Assembly: GCA_902489255.1 (NCBI GenBank)
Contig: CABTZF010000006.1
Location: forward strand, 1-61,501
From: an uncultured Peptoniphilus sp.
Lineage (GTDB): Bacteria; Bacillota; Clostridia; Tissierellales; Peptoniphilaceae
Length of the DNA: 61,501 bases
Direction: 5' to 3'
Shown here: piece by piece, positions 34,955 to 44,841 of the stretch
How the letters are laid out: the number at the start of each line of letters is the position of its first letter
Position numbering within the stretch: position 1 is the stretch's first letter
Notes under the pieces: generated by a model
Seen by the model: only the letters and a program-made list of their open reading frames with translations
Told to the model about the DNA's origin: nothing
The model's database searches: none
Translations under genes and position numbers: made by a program

Positions 34955-35428
34955 ATGTTGGATGATATTGATTTAAAAATCCTAGAACTACTTTCCGAAA
35001 ATGGTCGTATGAGTCATGAGGAAATTTCAAAACATTTGAATCTTACAAGACCTGCTATCCATAGACGTATATATAAAATGGAAGAAGCAAATTATATTAA
35101 GGGCTATAAAGTCATTATTAATTGGGAAGCAATTGGTTATAATGTGGATACTTTTGTGCTTGTAAGGGTTAATACCAGTTGTTTCACCAAACTTATTAAA
35201 GAAATCAAAGATATAAAAGATCCTTCATTTAAAATATTTGAATGTTACAGGGTCACCGGTGAACATTGTATACTACTAAGAGTTAAAACTATTACAACTA
35301 GTGACTTAAGAAGATTTTATGATAGAGTCCTCGAACTTGATGGGGTTCTTGATACAAAGACTTTACTAATATTAAAAAGCGAAGATTTTGACAATACCAT
35401 CTTTTTTGAAGATGAAAAAAATTCTTAG
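34955..35428 (+). CDS. Lrp/AsnC family transcriptional regulator
   Basis: 157 residues. The N-terminal helix-turn-helix (LSENGRMSHEEISKHLNLTRPAIHRRI) is followed by the RAM effector domain, where CYRVTGEHCILLRV is the conserved strand. Such proteins respond to amino acids. GTAAAGGAG lies ahead of the ATG and a TATAAT at 34921-34926. It is monocistronic with a terminator at 35.6 kb. Target genes are unknown. Confidence 0.92.
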   Translation: MLDDIDLKILELLSENGRMSHEEISKHLNLTRPAIHRRIYKMEEANYIKGYKVIINWEAIGYNVDTFVLVRVNTSCFTKLIKEIKDIKDPSFKIFECYRVTGEHCILLRVKTITTSDLRRFYDRVLELDGVLDTKTLLILKSEDFDNTIFFEDEKNS

Positions 35429-35606
35429 TTTAACTTTTAAATCCCAATATTCTTTTTAATGACAAAATATAGATTTGTTTTTTAACTAAAATTTTCGGAA
35501 AAACCTTAATTTCAAATGGAAAATTTTGTCAAAAACTCCACTGTTTATTTGCTAAGTTTTAAATTCTAAACCTTAAATTTTGGAATTAAGGGTTTTGTAA
35601 CATTTT

Positions 35607-35657
35607 AAAAAGTCCATCTCTTTGTACGCATTTTAAGAGTCTATGGGCTTTTTTTCT
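35607..35657 (+). terminator. Terminator upstream of walR
   Basis: 11-bp stem AAAAAGTCCAT/ATGGGCTTTTT (35607-35617 with 35643-35653, one G-U) with an inner CTCTT/AAGAG and a T-run. It separates the Lrp gene from the wal operon. The rest of the 35429-35750 gap has only an imperfect hairpin around 35571-35595. Confidence 0.78.
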
Positions 35658-35729
35658 TTAAATAAAAATAATTTTTTATTAATATTACTTTATGGGTAAG
35701 CCGTCTTAATAATTTTAGTTTTATCTATA

Positions 35730-35738
35730 TGATATAAT
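35730..35738 (+). promoter_or_regulatory. Extended -10 promoter of the wal operon
   Basis: TGATATAAT (TG-n-TATAAT) about 22 bases before the walR start, with no clear -35. Confidence 0.5.
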
Positions 35739-35759
35739 ATTATAAAGCAGGTGATTAAT

Positions 35760-36470
35760 ATGGATACAAAAATTTTAGTAATAGATGATGAAGAAGCCAT
35801 TTCTAATATAATAAAATTTAATTTTGAACGAGAGGGCTATCTTGTTGACACTGCAAAAGATGGACTGGAAGCCCTGGATTTTATAAAGAAAAATAAATAT
35901 TCCCTTATTCTACTAGACATTATGATGCCGCGCCTTAATGGCTTTGACACCCTAAAAGAAATTCGAAAAGACCATCAAACTCCTGTAATAATGCTTACTG
36001 CTCGTGAAGATGAGGTTGATAAAGTTTTAGGCCTTGAACTGGGAGCTGATGATTATGTTGTAAAACCTTTCAGCATTAGAGAACTTTTAGCTAGAGTAAA
36101 GGCTGTCCTAAGAAGGCTCGGATCTGTATCTGATGACGAAGAAGAAATTGAAGATGAAATAATTTCTATTGGTGAGCTTGAAATTGATCTTAATAAATTT
36201 GAAGTTAAGAAAAATGATAAAATTATTGATCTTACCTTGAGAGAATTTGAACTTTTAAAATTTCTATCTTCTAATCCCAGCGTTGTTTTTTCACGTGAAG
36301 AACTTTTGGAAAAAGTCTGGGAATATGAATATTATGGTGACATCAGAACTGTTGATGTTACAGTTAGACGTTTAAGGGAAAAAATTGAAGATACTTCTAA
36401 AGATTATAAATATATACTCACAAAAAGAGGTGTGGGTTATTATTTTGATGGTGAGGTAAAGGATGCTTAA
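35760..36470 (+). CDS. walR: Essential cell-wall response regulator WalR
   Basis: About 236 residues, OmpR/PhoB type. The receiver domain has acidic DDEE (9-12), phospho-acceptor Asp53 in LLDIMMP, Thr and Lys switch residues (MLTARE, VVKPF) and a winged helix at 125-236 ending KRGVGYYF. The start is the ATG at 35760 with AGGTGAT ahead; the GTG nine bases earlier is part of that ribosome site. It overlaps walK by eight bases. WalR controls peptidoglycan hydrolases. The following walK, walH, walI and walJ genes settle its identity. Confidence 0.95.
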   Translation: MDTKILVIDDEEAISNIIKFNFEREGYLVDTAKDGLEALDFIKKNKYSLILLDIMMPRLNGFDTLKEIRKDHQTPVIMLTAREDEVDKVLGLELGADDYVVKPFSIRELLARVKAVLRRLGSVSDDEEEIEDEIISIGELEIDLNKFEVKKNDKIIDLTLREFELLKFLSSNPSVVFSREELLEKVWEYEYYGDIRTVDVTVRRLREKIEDTSKDYKYILTKRGVGYYFDGEVKDA

Positions 36471-38277
36471 AAATACTTTTCAAAGTATTAAATTTAGATT
36501 TGTATTAATATACTTTGTCTTAGTCCTTATTTGTATGTCCATTGTTGGTTCTTTTATTATACAAAGACTTGAAACTATACAAAGAGAAAATGTAGAGGCA
36601 AATATGAGAAAGACCATATCTTCCATATCAACAGCTGCCTCTACCCTTATCAAAGGAACAGACAGTGATTACCTGGTCCTTGATAAAAATTTAAAAAATT
36701 GGGGACTTACTTCTACTCAAAGCGTTTATATTTTGTCGGCTGATAAAAATCCCAAAATTATATCCACTTCCCTTTCATCTTATGAAAATATGAGGGGGAA
36801 AAGTGCTTACTCACTTTTATTTTTAGAATCTTCCCTAATAACAAATGCCTATCAAGGCAAAGAAGGAGAAAAAATTGTTACTATAAAATCTCCCAATTCA
36901 TATGTTAAGCATATTGTAAATCCGATCCTTTCAAATGAAGGTAATGTTATTGCCATAGTTTATATGACAGAAAACTTAAATTCTATATATGAACTTATTT
37001 CTGAAGCTAAAATTATCATTTCTTATGCAACTATTATTTCTTTATTAATTACATCTATTTTAGGTTATTTTATTGCCAATTCTATAACTACTCCAATCAG
37101 AGATGTTACCAGAAAAGCTAAAGAAATGGCAAAGGGTAATTTTGACCAGAGAGTTGATATTAAAAGTAATGATGAAATCGGTCAACTTGGTCTTATGTTT
37201 AATTACCTAACTAATGAACTTAAAAATACCATTACAAAAATTGACTTGGAAAAATCAAAATTAAATACTATTTTCACTTATATGGCTGAAGGTGTTATAG
37301 CTGTTGATAAAAATGGCAACTTGATTCATGCCAATAATATTGCAAAAAATTTATTATCTCTTGCTGATAAAAAATTAAATACACCGATAAATCTTAAAAA
37401 AATTGGTTTAAAAGATATAAATTATGATGATGAAAGCACCTTGAAAAATGAAGTATTGATTGAAATAAAGGGACATTTTTATAAAATTAAATATGCCCCC
37501 TATAAGTCTGACTTAAACGAAACTGAAGGAGTAATAATTGTACTTTCAGATGTCAATAAAGAACACAGGCTTGACGTTTTGAGAAAGGAATTTGTTGCAA
37601 ATGTCAGTCATGAACTTAAAACCCCTATAACTACCATAGGGTCTTACACTGAAACTCTTTTAAACGGTGTTGACGATAAAGACAGAATAAACTTCTTAAA
37701 GATAATTGAAAGAGAAAATACAAGAATGGCAAGACTTGTTACAGACCTACTTGTTCTTTCTAATATTGACTATAAAAAAGACCACTTAAATAAAGAAGAA
37801 TTTGATACTTATGAATTTATTGAAGAGGCTGTTGAAAGTCAAAATCTTCTGATATCTCAAAAATCTCACAAGGTTTCCATTGACGTTCCTTTAAAAATTA
37901 GGACTATTTATTCAGATAGGCATGGTTGTAGTCAGATTTTAATTAATATTATTTCAAATGCTGTTAAATATACAAAAGATAAGGGAACAATTTTAATTAC
38001 TGCAGAAAATTTTATTAAAAATAAGACAAATTATATAAAAATATCTGTAAAAGATAATGGTATCGGCATCCCTAAAGAAGATCTTCCGATGATTTTTGAA
38101 AGATTTTACAGGGTGGAAAAGGGCAGATCAAGAGCTATGGGCGGTACCGGTTTGGGTCTTTCAATAGCAAGTGAATTGATTAAATCTTTGGGCGGCAATA
38201 TAAAAATTTCTTCACAACTAAACATTGGAACTACTGTAGACCTCTTATTTCCGGCTGGTGATTATTATGAATTCTAA
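36463..38277 (+). CDS. walK: Sensor histidine kinase WalK
   Basis: 604 residues. First membrane helix at about 12-32, an extracellular domain to about 180, a second helix (about 185-205), then HAMP, a PAS domain, and the kinase core. The phosphorylated His383 is in VSHELKTP. The N box (LINIISNAVKYT), G1 (DNGIGI), F (FERFYR) and G2 (GGTGLGLSI) boxes are complete. WalK senses cell-wall state, and its activity is tuned by WalH and WalI. The operon start overlap with walR ensures coupled translation. Confidence 0.94.
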   Translation: MLKNTFQSIKFRFVLIYFVLVLICMSIVGSFIIQRLETIQRENVEANMRKTISSISTAASTLIKGTDSDYLVLDKNLKNWGLTSTQSVYILSADKNPKIISTSLSSYENMRGKSAYSLLFLESSLITNAYQGKEGEKIVTIKSPNSYVKHIVNPILSNEGNVIAIVYMTENLNSIYELISEAKIIISYATIISLLITSILGYFIANSITTPIRDVTRKAKEMAKGNFDQRVDIKSNDEIGQLGLMFNYLTNELKNTITKIDLEKSKLNTIFTYMAEGVIAVDKNGNLIHANNIAKNLLSLADKKLNTPINLKKIGLKDINYDDESTLKNEVLIEIKGHFYKIKYAPYKSDLNETEGVIIVLSDVNKEHRLDVLRKEFVANVSHELKTPITTIGSYTETLLNGVDDKDRINFLKIIERENTRMARLVTDLLVLSNIDYKKDHLNKEEFDTYEFIEEAVESQNLLISQKSHKVSIDVPLKIRTIYSDRHGCSQILINIISNAVKYTKDKGTILITAENFIKNKTNYIKISVKDNGIGIPKEDLPMIFERFYRVEKGRSRAMGGTGLGLSIASELIKSLGGNIKISSQLNIGTTVDLLFPAGDYYEF

Positions 38278-39607
38278 AAATAATTCTAATATTATAAATT
38301 TTTCTTTAGGTTTTTTAATAGTTCTTTTACTGGTTCAGGCAAGTTTATTATGGTTTAAATTTTCTATGCCTCAAAAAAAAATTGATAGCGGTTTTAAGTC
38401 CAAGGAGGCATCAATGGATGTTTTTATGCCATCTATGCTTATAGTAAATTTAGGTTACAGACAACATTATGTATTAAAGAATTTTAAAGACTATTGGAAG
38501 ATTTATTCAACTGATATTTCTGAGGTATTGGAAAATTCCACAAATGAAAATTTAGAAATGATAGATACAAAAACATATCTTAACTTACAAAAAAATGAAT
38601 CCTTGGTTTTTAAATTTTCTTCCCCCCTCTCAGGCTCCATATTATTAAACTTATTAGGAGAGAATAAACTGGAAAATAATATTAATTTATCAATTAATTC
38701 TATATATATTTCCAAAGACAATGATGTCTATATAGGTGCAACTAATAATTATTTTAAGTTAAAGAATTTAAAAACTAACTTAGAAATGAATAGACTTTTG
38801 AAGAATGCAAAAAAAATAGGGACAAACTATATTAACTTTAAAGAAGCCTATAATATAAATAAAGATTTATTAATTCCCGATTCTAACTATATACAAGCAC
38901 AAGATATTTACTATAAGCTTGCTACAGATATATTGGATGACAATATTAAAAATAATTTAGCTGTCAGATACCTACAGACAAATATTGACTATATAAAAGA
39001 AATAAAACAAAGTGAAAAAACAACATATGTCTATGAAAATAAATATATATCTTTTTATAATAATGGCATAGTTGAATATAATAATGAAGAAAATTTTTCT
39101 GTACCTAATAGAAATCTATATGGGTCAATTGTCACAGCCTTGGAATTTCTCTTCAGAAATTCCGGGATGACTGCGAATATTTATTTGGATAAAATTGTAC
39201 CTGTTAATTATAAAGATTCAAACGGATATAAATTTTTCTTTAATTTAAAAGAATCAGGATTAAACCTTATTTTAAATTCAAAAGATAATACTTTTATAGA
39301 AATGGAAGTATTTTCAGACCATGTAAAATCATATAGGGAATATTATTATAAAAAGGATTTTGAACCGGCCACTAATACAGAAAATCTAAAAATTTTGGAT
39401 ATTTTCGAAATAATAAATAATAATTTAAGCCTATTCAACTTAGAAAAAGCTGAAGATGTTTTGACCTTTTGCAATAATCTTTCCCTTGTTTACATTAATA
39501 AAAATGAAAACCTATCTTCTAAATTAAATATGGCATATGAATTTTCAATAAATGACAAAAAATATTATTTTGATGTTTTAAATGGTGAATTAATTCTTTC
39601 AAGGTGA
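38267..39607 (+). CDS. walH: WalH/YycH regulatory protein
   Basis: About 446 residues with one N-terminal membrane helix (residues 9-28) and a large extracytoplasmic domain, the layout of YycH. Sequence similarity is low, as is normal for the family. Identity is fixed mainly by its place between walK and walI. It overlaps walK by eleven bases. The start is the ATG at 38267, with GGTGAT ahead. In Bacillus YycH holds WalK in check together with YycI. Confidence 0.85.
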   Translation: MNSKNNSNIINFSLGFLIVLLLVQASLLWFKFSMPQKKIDSGFKSKEASMDVFMPSMLIVNLGYRQHYVLKNFKDYWKIYSTDISEVLENSTNENLEMIDTKTYLNLQKNESLVFKFSSPLSGSILLNLLGENKLENNINLSINSIYISKDNDVYIGATNNYFKLKNLKTNLEMNRLLKNAKKIGTNYINFKEAYNINKDLLIPDSNYIQAQDIYYKLATDILDDNIKNNLAVRYLQTNIDYIKEIKQSEKTTYVYENKYISFYNNGIVEYNNEENFSVPNRNLYGSIVTALEFLFRNSGMTANIYLDKIVPVNYKDSNGYKFFFNLKESGLNLILNSKDNTFIEMEVFSDHVKSYREYYYKKDFEPATNTENLKILDIFEIINNNLSLFNLEKAEDVLTFCNNLSLVYINKNENLSSKLNMAYEFSINDKKYYFDVLNGELILSR

Positions 39608-39611
39608 GAAT

Positions 39612-40460
39612 ATGGATTGGCAAAAATCAAAAATAATTTTAATAATAGCTCTTATTATCGCAAATATAGTTTTAATGGTTATGCTCCTTTTTTCTTATAG
39701 CAATACAAGAGATGTATCCGTTTCCAAACAGTCAATTAAGTCTACTAAAGATATATTGGCTGAGAATGAAATTAATGTACAAGGAAATATTCCAAAAAAT
39801 CATCCGGCCCTTTCTTCACTTCTTGTAGAATTTGAATCCTATGAAGAAGAATCATTAAATAGAAGATTTTTTAACAGTTTAGGTGCTGTAACCAATCCTT
39901 CTCCGGATAGGTTGGAAATTAACTACAACAATGAACATATAAACCTATTTAATTATAGGAGGCTTTTTTATGAAAATTCAAAAAAAAATAATAACTTTGA
40001 TGTTGATAGTTTAAAAAAGGCAAAAAAAATTGCTGAGAATTTTTTGCTGAACCATAATTACAATATTGATGATATGAAGTTATCCTATTCTTATACAGAA
40101 GCCGGCAAGTATTATCTAAACTATTCTAAATTATTTGAAAAAATTTCTCTTGAATCATCATATACAAACTTTGTAATTGACTCCAGAGGAATTGTAAGTA
40201 TGGATAGGTTATGGCTGAATGTAATAGAAAAATCCAAAACAAAATTCACCCTATCCTCCGCTCCTCGTGCTTTGCTAGCCCTTTTAGATAAGGAAGAAGC
40301 CTATGGAAAAACTATTACAAAAATTAGTGAATGCTATTATTTTAATCCTGAAGACCAAGGATACATTGAAGATATAACAAAAGCTTTACAAGGTAGAGCT
40401 GTACCGGCATGGAAAATTGAATTTTCTGATGGAGATAATATAGTTATAGACGCTTTCTAA
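39612..40460 (+). CDS. walI: WalI/YycI regulatory protein
   Basis: 282 residues. An N-terminal membrane helix (MDWQKSKIILIIALIIANIVLMVML) is followed by an exported domain. The opening DWQKSK.I is characteristic of YycI. The C-terminal part around AVPAWKIEFSDG matches the family's beta domain. It starts five bases after the walH stop, with AAGGTGAG ahead. It is a partner of WalH in controlling WalK. Confidence 0.9.
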   Translation: MDWQKSKIILIIALIIANIVLMVMLLFSYSNTRDVSVSKQSIKSTKDILAENEINVQGNIPKNHPALSSLLVEFESYEEESLNRRFFNSLGAVTNPSPDRLEINYNNEHINLFNYRRLFYENSKKNNNFDVDSLKKAKKIAENFLLNHNYNIDDMKLSYSYTEAGKYYLNYSKLFEKISLESSYTNFVIDSRGIVSMDRLWLNVIEKSKTKFTLSSAPRALLALLDKEEAYGKTITKISECYYFNPEDQGYIEDITKALQGRAVPAWKIEFSDGDNIVIDAF

Positions 40461-40508
40461 CTTAACAATAGATTCTTTATATGATAAAATTTATCTTTGG
40501 AGGTTAGT

Positions 40509-41294
40509 ATGAAATTTGTATCAATATCCAGCGGCTCCAGTGGAAACTGTCAATACATTGAATATAAAAACACTAAAATTTTAATAGATGCAGGCCCTTC
40601 AGGGAAAAAAATTGAAGAAAATTTAAAATCTGTAGGCATAGATCCTAAAACCATAGATGCCATATTTGTTACTCATGAACACATTGATCATGTAAAATCT
40701 GTCGGAGTTCTTTCAAGAAGACACGACATAAAAGTTTTTTCCAATATTGAAACCGCTCAAGCGATGACACCGATTGTTAAAAATATAAAATCTGAAAATA
40801 TTTTTATATTTGAAAATAACAAGCCTTTTATCTTTAAAGATTTGTATATTAAAGCAATAGATACTTTTCATGATTGCCAAAAGGGCTGTGGTTATGTTAT
40901 AAGGGGAAATAAAAAAATATCGGTCTTGACCGATACCGGATGGGTAAATTCCAATTGCCTTGAAAATATGGAGGGGTCATCACTTTATTATTTGGAAGCC
41001 AATCATGATGTAAATATGCTAATGAACGGATCTTATTCTTGGTCATTAAAAAAAAGAATATCATCCACAAGAGGTCATCTTTCCAATGATAATTGTGCAG
41101 AAGTTTTAGAAAATCTTATAAGCAAAAAACAGGAAATTGTAATATTGGCCCATTTATCCAAGGAAAATAATCTTCCAGATCTGGCAAAAAAAACAACTGA
41201 AGAATATTTAAAATCAAAGAATATAATCAAAGATATAGACTATAAACTGGATATAGCTCCACGTTATGATGCCGGAAAAATATATGACTTATAG
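40509..41294 (+). CDS. walJ: MBL-fold hydrolase WalJ/YycJ
   Basis: About 261 residues of the metallo-beta-lactamase fold. Metal ligands are in THEHIDHV, and further down are LTDTG and RGHLSN with a final AH in ILAHLS. The N-terminal SISSGSSGNCQYIEY is typical of YycJ. It is thought to process nucleic acid or coordinate division with replication. The start is the ATG at 40509 with TTGGAGGT ahead. It is the last gene of the wal operon. A weak hairpin AATAAG/CTTATT follows at about 41300. Confidence 0.92.
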   Translation: MKFVSISSGSSGNCQYIEYKNTKILIDAGPSGKKIEENLKSVGIDPKTIDAIFVTHEHIDHVKSVGVLSRRHDIKVFSNIETAQAMTPIVKNIKSENIFIFENNKPFIFKDLYIKAIDTFHDCQKGCGYVIRGNKKISVLTDTGWVNSNCLENMEGSSLYYLEANHDVNMLMNGSYSWSLKKRISSTRGHLSNDNCAEVLENLISKKQEIVILAHLSKENNLPDLAKKTTEEYLKSKNIIKDIDYKLDIAPRYDAGKIYDL

Positions 41295-41373
41295 ATTAAT
41301 AAGAATAAAAATCTTATTACCATTGGTTTTTTATAAGAATAATTTTCAAATGTTTATTAGTTAAGGAGGTTTT

Positions 41374-42123
41374 ATGAATATACTGTTAACAAATGATGAT
41401 GGAATTATGGCTGAAGGAATTAGTGTCCTTGCTAAAGCCTTATTAGAAAGGGGGCATAAAATAACTATTGCAGCTCCAAATGTGGAAAATTCCGGCAAAA
41501 GTCATGCTATAACCTTTAAAACTCCACTTATAGTGCAAAATATTAAACTTGAAAATTTTTCCGATATAAATGCCCTGTCAGTTTTTGGTACTCCGGCAGA
41601 CTGTGTAAGAGCTGCTGTCCATCTATGTAAAGAAAAATTTGACTATTGTTTTTCCGGAATTAACAGCGGCTATAATGCTGCAACTAATGTTTTATATTCA
41701 GGAACAGTATCTGCCGCTATTGAAGCAAATTTATTTCACATAAAGTCTGTTGCAGTTTCGGCTTCTTATATAAAGGGACAGGTTAATTATGATTCGGCTG
41801 CCAAAGTTGCTATGAAACTTTTTGAAAAAATTAAGGATCAAAACATTCTACAGGTTTATAACTTAAATGTTCCCTTTTTATCTTATGATGATATTAAGGG
41901 CATAAAAGTTTGTAAGGTTGGAAGAGATGTAATGAGCATATATGATATATCGGCAGAAGGTGATGAATATAATTTAAAACTCAAGGGTTTTCCAAAAGAA
42001 TTTAACGGAGATAGGGATTCAGATATTTATTATTTGAATCAAGGTTATGCTACAGTAAGCCCATTATTTTATGATACTACTAATAAAAAATCTATAGATA
42101 CATTAAAAGAAATTTTAGGTTAG
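41374..42123 (+). CDS. surE: 5'/3'-nucleotidase SurE
   Basis: 249 residues. The catalytic N-terminus ILLTNDDG has the Asp-Asp metal pair. Asn and Ser ligands follow in the N-SGKSHAIT segment, and SGINSGYNAATNVLYSGTVSAA is diagnostic. It hydrolyses nucleoside monophosphates and small polyphosphates. AAGGAGG precedes the ATG. It stands downstream of walJ with an 80-base gap. No terminator is obvious; the 209-base gap to the convergent TraB gene holds an imperfect, widely spaced inverted repeat only. Confidence 0.93.
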   Translation: MNILLTNDDGIMAEGISVLAKALLERGHKITIAAPNVENSGKSHAITFKTPLIVQNIKLENFSDINALSVFGTPADCVRAAVHLCKEKFDYCFSGINSGYNAATNVLYSGTVSAAIEANLFHIKSVAVSASYIKGQVNYDSAAKVAMKLFEKIKDQNILQVYNLNVPFLSYDDIKGIKVCKVGRDVMSIYDISAEGDEYNLKLKGFPKEFNGDRDSDIYYLNQGYATVSPLFYDTTNKKSIDTLKEILG

Positions 42124-42332
42124 TTTTAAAGATAGGATTTGACCTGAAAACTTTAATATATTATGACAACTCGACTACTTCAAATTTTTATGTTTTTGTA
42201 AAGGAAAATCTTCCTAGGCTTAATATTAAATTTATTTGTATATTTTAATTTCAATTAAAATAATTTTTAAAATATTAGCCTAATAAGTTATTTTAAAACT
42301 TGTAATAAGTCTGAATTTAATTTATTAATTTT

Positions 42333-43676
42333 TTATTCAACCCTATAACCCATATCTTTTAAAATTCCTATAACTGAATTTTCAGGAACTAAATGTGCTG
42401 CCCCAATTACTATAAATACTGTCTTTTCCTTCTTATTTTTTAATATTTTATCAATTTTATTTGCCATATTAATATCTCTTTGATTTAAAAGCATTTTATC
42501 ATATTCTTTACTTACACTTGACCCTTCATCTCCTGTAATGGCTTTATTAAATAAATCTTCTTTTGCATTTATCCAATCTTTTTGAATATTATAAAGACCC
42601 TTATTAATATTAATATAGCCGTTTTTTTCAACTTCTTTTATAAGTTCATTTATTAAAAGCACATATTTATTTTTATCAAAGCCTTGTAGTAAATCTGCCT
42701 GATATTTTGCACTTTCTAATTGGTCTATTTTTATATTATTCATTAATGAAAGACTTAGAAAATAATTTTCCACTCCTAAAGTTGGGCCATAATTATTTTT
42801 CCCATCTGTAGATAAAATATTATATACTGCCCAGGGTCTAATTTTATCAATTTCTTCTTTATGTATTCCCCTTTCAATAAGCAATATCTTTATATTATCG
42901 TAAATATCACCTACATCTTCTTTTAAAGAACCTTTTCCCTGATAATACATATTGTCTTCATAAATTTTAGAAATATTGGAATCGGTAGGATCAATTTCAA
43001 AATATATCCTACTACTTTTCTTTAATGCTTCTATTATCTCATTTTTAACAGGATACATTTCTGTTATTCCTAAATGAATTGAACCCAAAAGATAAACGGT
43101 ATTTTCACCATTATTAATTTTATAAAAGTATCCTTGACTAGCCCTATTCTCTTCATTAATTATTTTCCTTACTGCTCTGGTATAAAGGCACAAACTTTCT
43201 TGCAAAGAAATCTTTTCCTTTAAATAAGTTTCATTATTGCTCCCATAATAAAAATTTTTCTTATAGCTATCATCTTTTTTTAACAAATATAAAATTGATT
43301 CAATTATTTCATCTCTGCTTAAATTTTTAAATTCAAAATCTTCTTCATTAATACTAATTTGTAATGATGATAATTTATTTTTACTAGCCATATATAAGTC
43401 TTCAATATCATCTAGGCTAATATTTTTTTTAAAATCCACACCTTTTTTTATTTTATCAATTGGATAAAGACCGAAAAACTCGCTGTCATTAATATCATAA
43501 AGTGCCCAAGAGCTTAATTTTAAATTACTTTTACTTTTTACATGAACTTTTGCGGCTTTTTCTCCAGATTTTACATAAGTCGGATTTTCTAAAAAGCTTG
43601 TATTAATTTTTGCATTAACACTTATAATGGTAAATAATAAAATAAATATTAATAAATTTTTTAAAAATTTTTTCAT
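42333..43676 (-). CDS. TraB/GumN family exported protein
   Basis: 447 residues with an N-terminal signal (FLKNLLIFILLFTIISVNA). The TraB/GumN domain occupies about residues 185-447. The motif YLLGSIHLGI and the C-terminal IGAAHLVPENSV supply the conserved His pair; EIDPTD lies between. Relatives (Tiki-like) are proposed metalloproteases, but bacterial functions are mostly unknown. The N-terminal 180 residues are unique. It overlaps the upstream CobD-like gene by four bases (ATGA), so the two are translationally coupled. Confidence 0.88.
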   Translation of the reverse strand: MKKFLKNLLIFILLFTIISVNAKINTSFLENPTYVKSGEKAAKVHVKSKSNLKLSSWALYDINDSEFFGLYPIDKIKKGVDFKKNISLDDIEDLYMASKNKLSSLQISINEEDFEFKNLSRDEIIESILYLLKKDDSYKKNFYYGSNNETYLKEKISLQESLCLYTRAVRKIINEENRASQGYFYKINNGENTVYLLGSIHLGITEMYPVKNEIIEALKKSSRIYFEIDPTDSNISKIYEDNMYYQGKGSLKEDVGDIYDNIKILLIERGIHKEEIDKIRPWAVYNILSTDGKNNYGPTLGVENYFLSLSLMNNIKIDQLESAKYQADLLQGFDKNKYVLLINELIKEVEKNGYININKGLYNIQKDWINAKEDLFNKAITGDEGSSVSKEYDKMLLNQRDINMANKIDKILKNKKEKTVFIVIGAAHLVPENSVIGILKDMGYRVE

Positions 43677-44743
43677 TTCAATGCATCCCTTAATTTTTCA
43701 ATAAATATTTCATTTGATTTTTTATCTAATATACAAAATCTGAAATATGATTCATCAAGACCCTTAAAGTCTGAACAATCCCTAACTATAATTAGATTCT
43801 CCCTTAATTTTTTTAACAAAGATTTAACAGAACCTTTTTTTAACTTAACTAAAATAAAATTACCGCTGGAATTTACAGCCTTTAAGCTAGGAATATTTTC
43901 TAGTTCACTCATTAACTTTTCTCTTTGCTCTTTAATATATGAAAAGGCATTTTCTATGTATTCTTTATCCTTAAACATAACTTGACCCATTAAATCAGCA
44001 CAAATATTTATTTGCCATAAAATTTCCTTATTTGTAAATTTATTTAAAAGGTCTTTTTGAGAATTTAAGGCATATCCAAGTCTTAGACCCGGCACCCCAA
44101 AAAATTTAGATGTTCCTCTGCTAATAATTAGCTTATTATAATTTTTAATTAATCCTACTGAAGAAAATATCTTCATATCGGTAAATTCAATATACGTTTC
44201 ATCAACAATAATATAAGCACAGGTTTTTTTTAAAATCTCTTCAATTTGATCTTTTTTTAATATAGATCCTGTTGGATTATTGGGATTTGCAAATACAAAC
44301 AATTCAATATTATTTTTATTTATTAAATTAATAATTTCATCTAAATCAATACGGAAATTATTTTCTAATTTTAAAGTATAGAAAAATATCTCTGCATTAA
44401 TTTTATTCAATTCATTTTCATATTCACTATAAGAAGGAGATAAAATAAGAGCTTTTTTTGGATTTATTAAATTAATTGCATTTGTTAATAATTCAGTTGA
44501 TCCCAATCCTAAAATAATATTATCAGTAACACATGATGAATATTTGGAGATGGCTTCTTTTAGATTTTTATATAGGGGATCCGGATAAGTCTTTATTAAA
44601 GATAAATTTTTTTTTAAAAATTCAAAAGCCTTTGGACTCGGACTTAAAGGGTTAATATTAGATGAAAAATCCATGATTTTATCTATCTCTACATTGTTTT
44701 TTCTTGAAATTTCAAATAAGTTAGCTCCATGTATATTTTTCAA
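43673..44743 (-). CDS. PLP aminotransferase, CobD/HisC-like
   Basis: 356 residues, fold type I. The start HGANLFEISRK and the FSSNINPLSPS segment are typical of CobD, the threonine-phosphate decarboxylase that makes the aminopropanol arm of cobalamin, and of its HisC relatives. The PLP Lys is in SRGTSKFFGVPGLRLGY, and NPNNPTG and IIVDETYIEF are present. No cobalamin or histidine genes are nearby, so the reaction is open. It is preceded by AGGTGAT and by the terminator of the sigma operon, and coupled to the TraB gene. Confidence 0.82.
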   Translation of the reverse strand: MKNIHGANLFEISRKNNVEIDKIMDFSSNINPLSPSPKAFEFLKKNLSLIKTYPDPLYKNLKEAISKYSSCVTDNIILGLGSTELLTNAINLINPKKALILSPSYSEYENELNKINAEIFFYTLKLENNFRIDLDEIINLINKNNIELFVFANPNNPTGSILKKDQIEEILKKTCAYIIVDETYIEFTDMKIFSSVGLIKNYNKLIISRGTSKFFGVPGLRLGYALNSQKDLLNKFTNKEILWQINICADLMGQVMFKDKEYIENAFSYIKEQREKLMSELENIPSLKAVNSSGNFILVKLKKGSVKSLLKKLRENLIIVRDCSDFKGLDESYFRFCILDKKSNEIFIEKLRDALK

Positions 44744-44792
44744 AATATCACCTCACATATATTTTATCAATTAGACTTTTAATTTTAAACAT

Positions 44793-44821
44793 AAAAAGAG
44801 AGGCTATACAGCCTCTTTTTA
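44793..44821 (-). terminator. Terminator of the gyr-rsb-sigma gene run
   Basis: 7-bp perfect stem AGAGGCT/AGCCTCT with loop ATAC (44799-44805 with 44810-44816) and a T5 run on the minus strand, 21 bases after the sigma stop. Confidence 0.85.
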
Positions 44822-44841
44822 GCTTAAAAAAATTAATAATC

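Noticed and set aside
42200..42300. Inverted repeat AGGCTTAATATT / AATATTAGCCT between surE and the TraB gene as a terminator
   Set aside because: One-base deletion in an arm, a loop of more than 50 bases and no T-tract.
43673..44743. Start of a cobalamin biosynthesis cluster because of the CobD-like gene
   Set aside because: No other cobalamin gene nearby; neighbours are TraB/GumN and a sigma operon.
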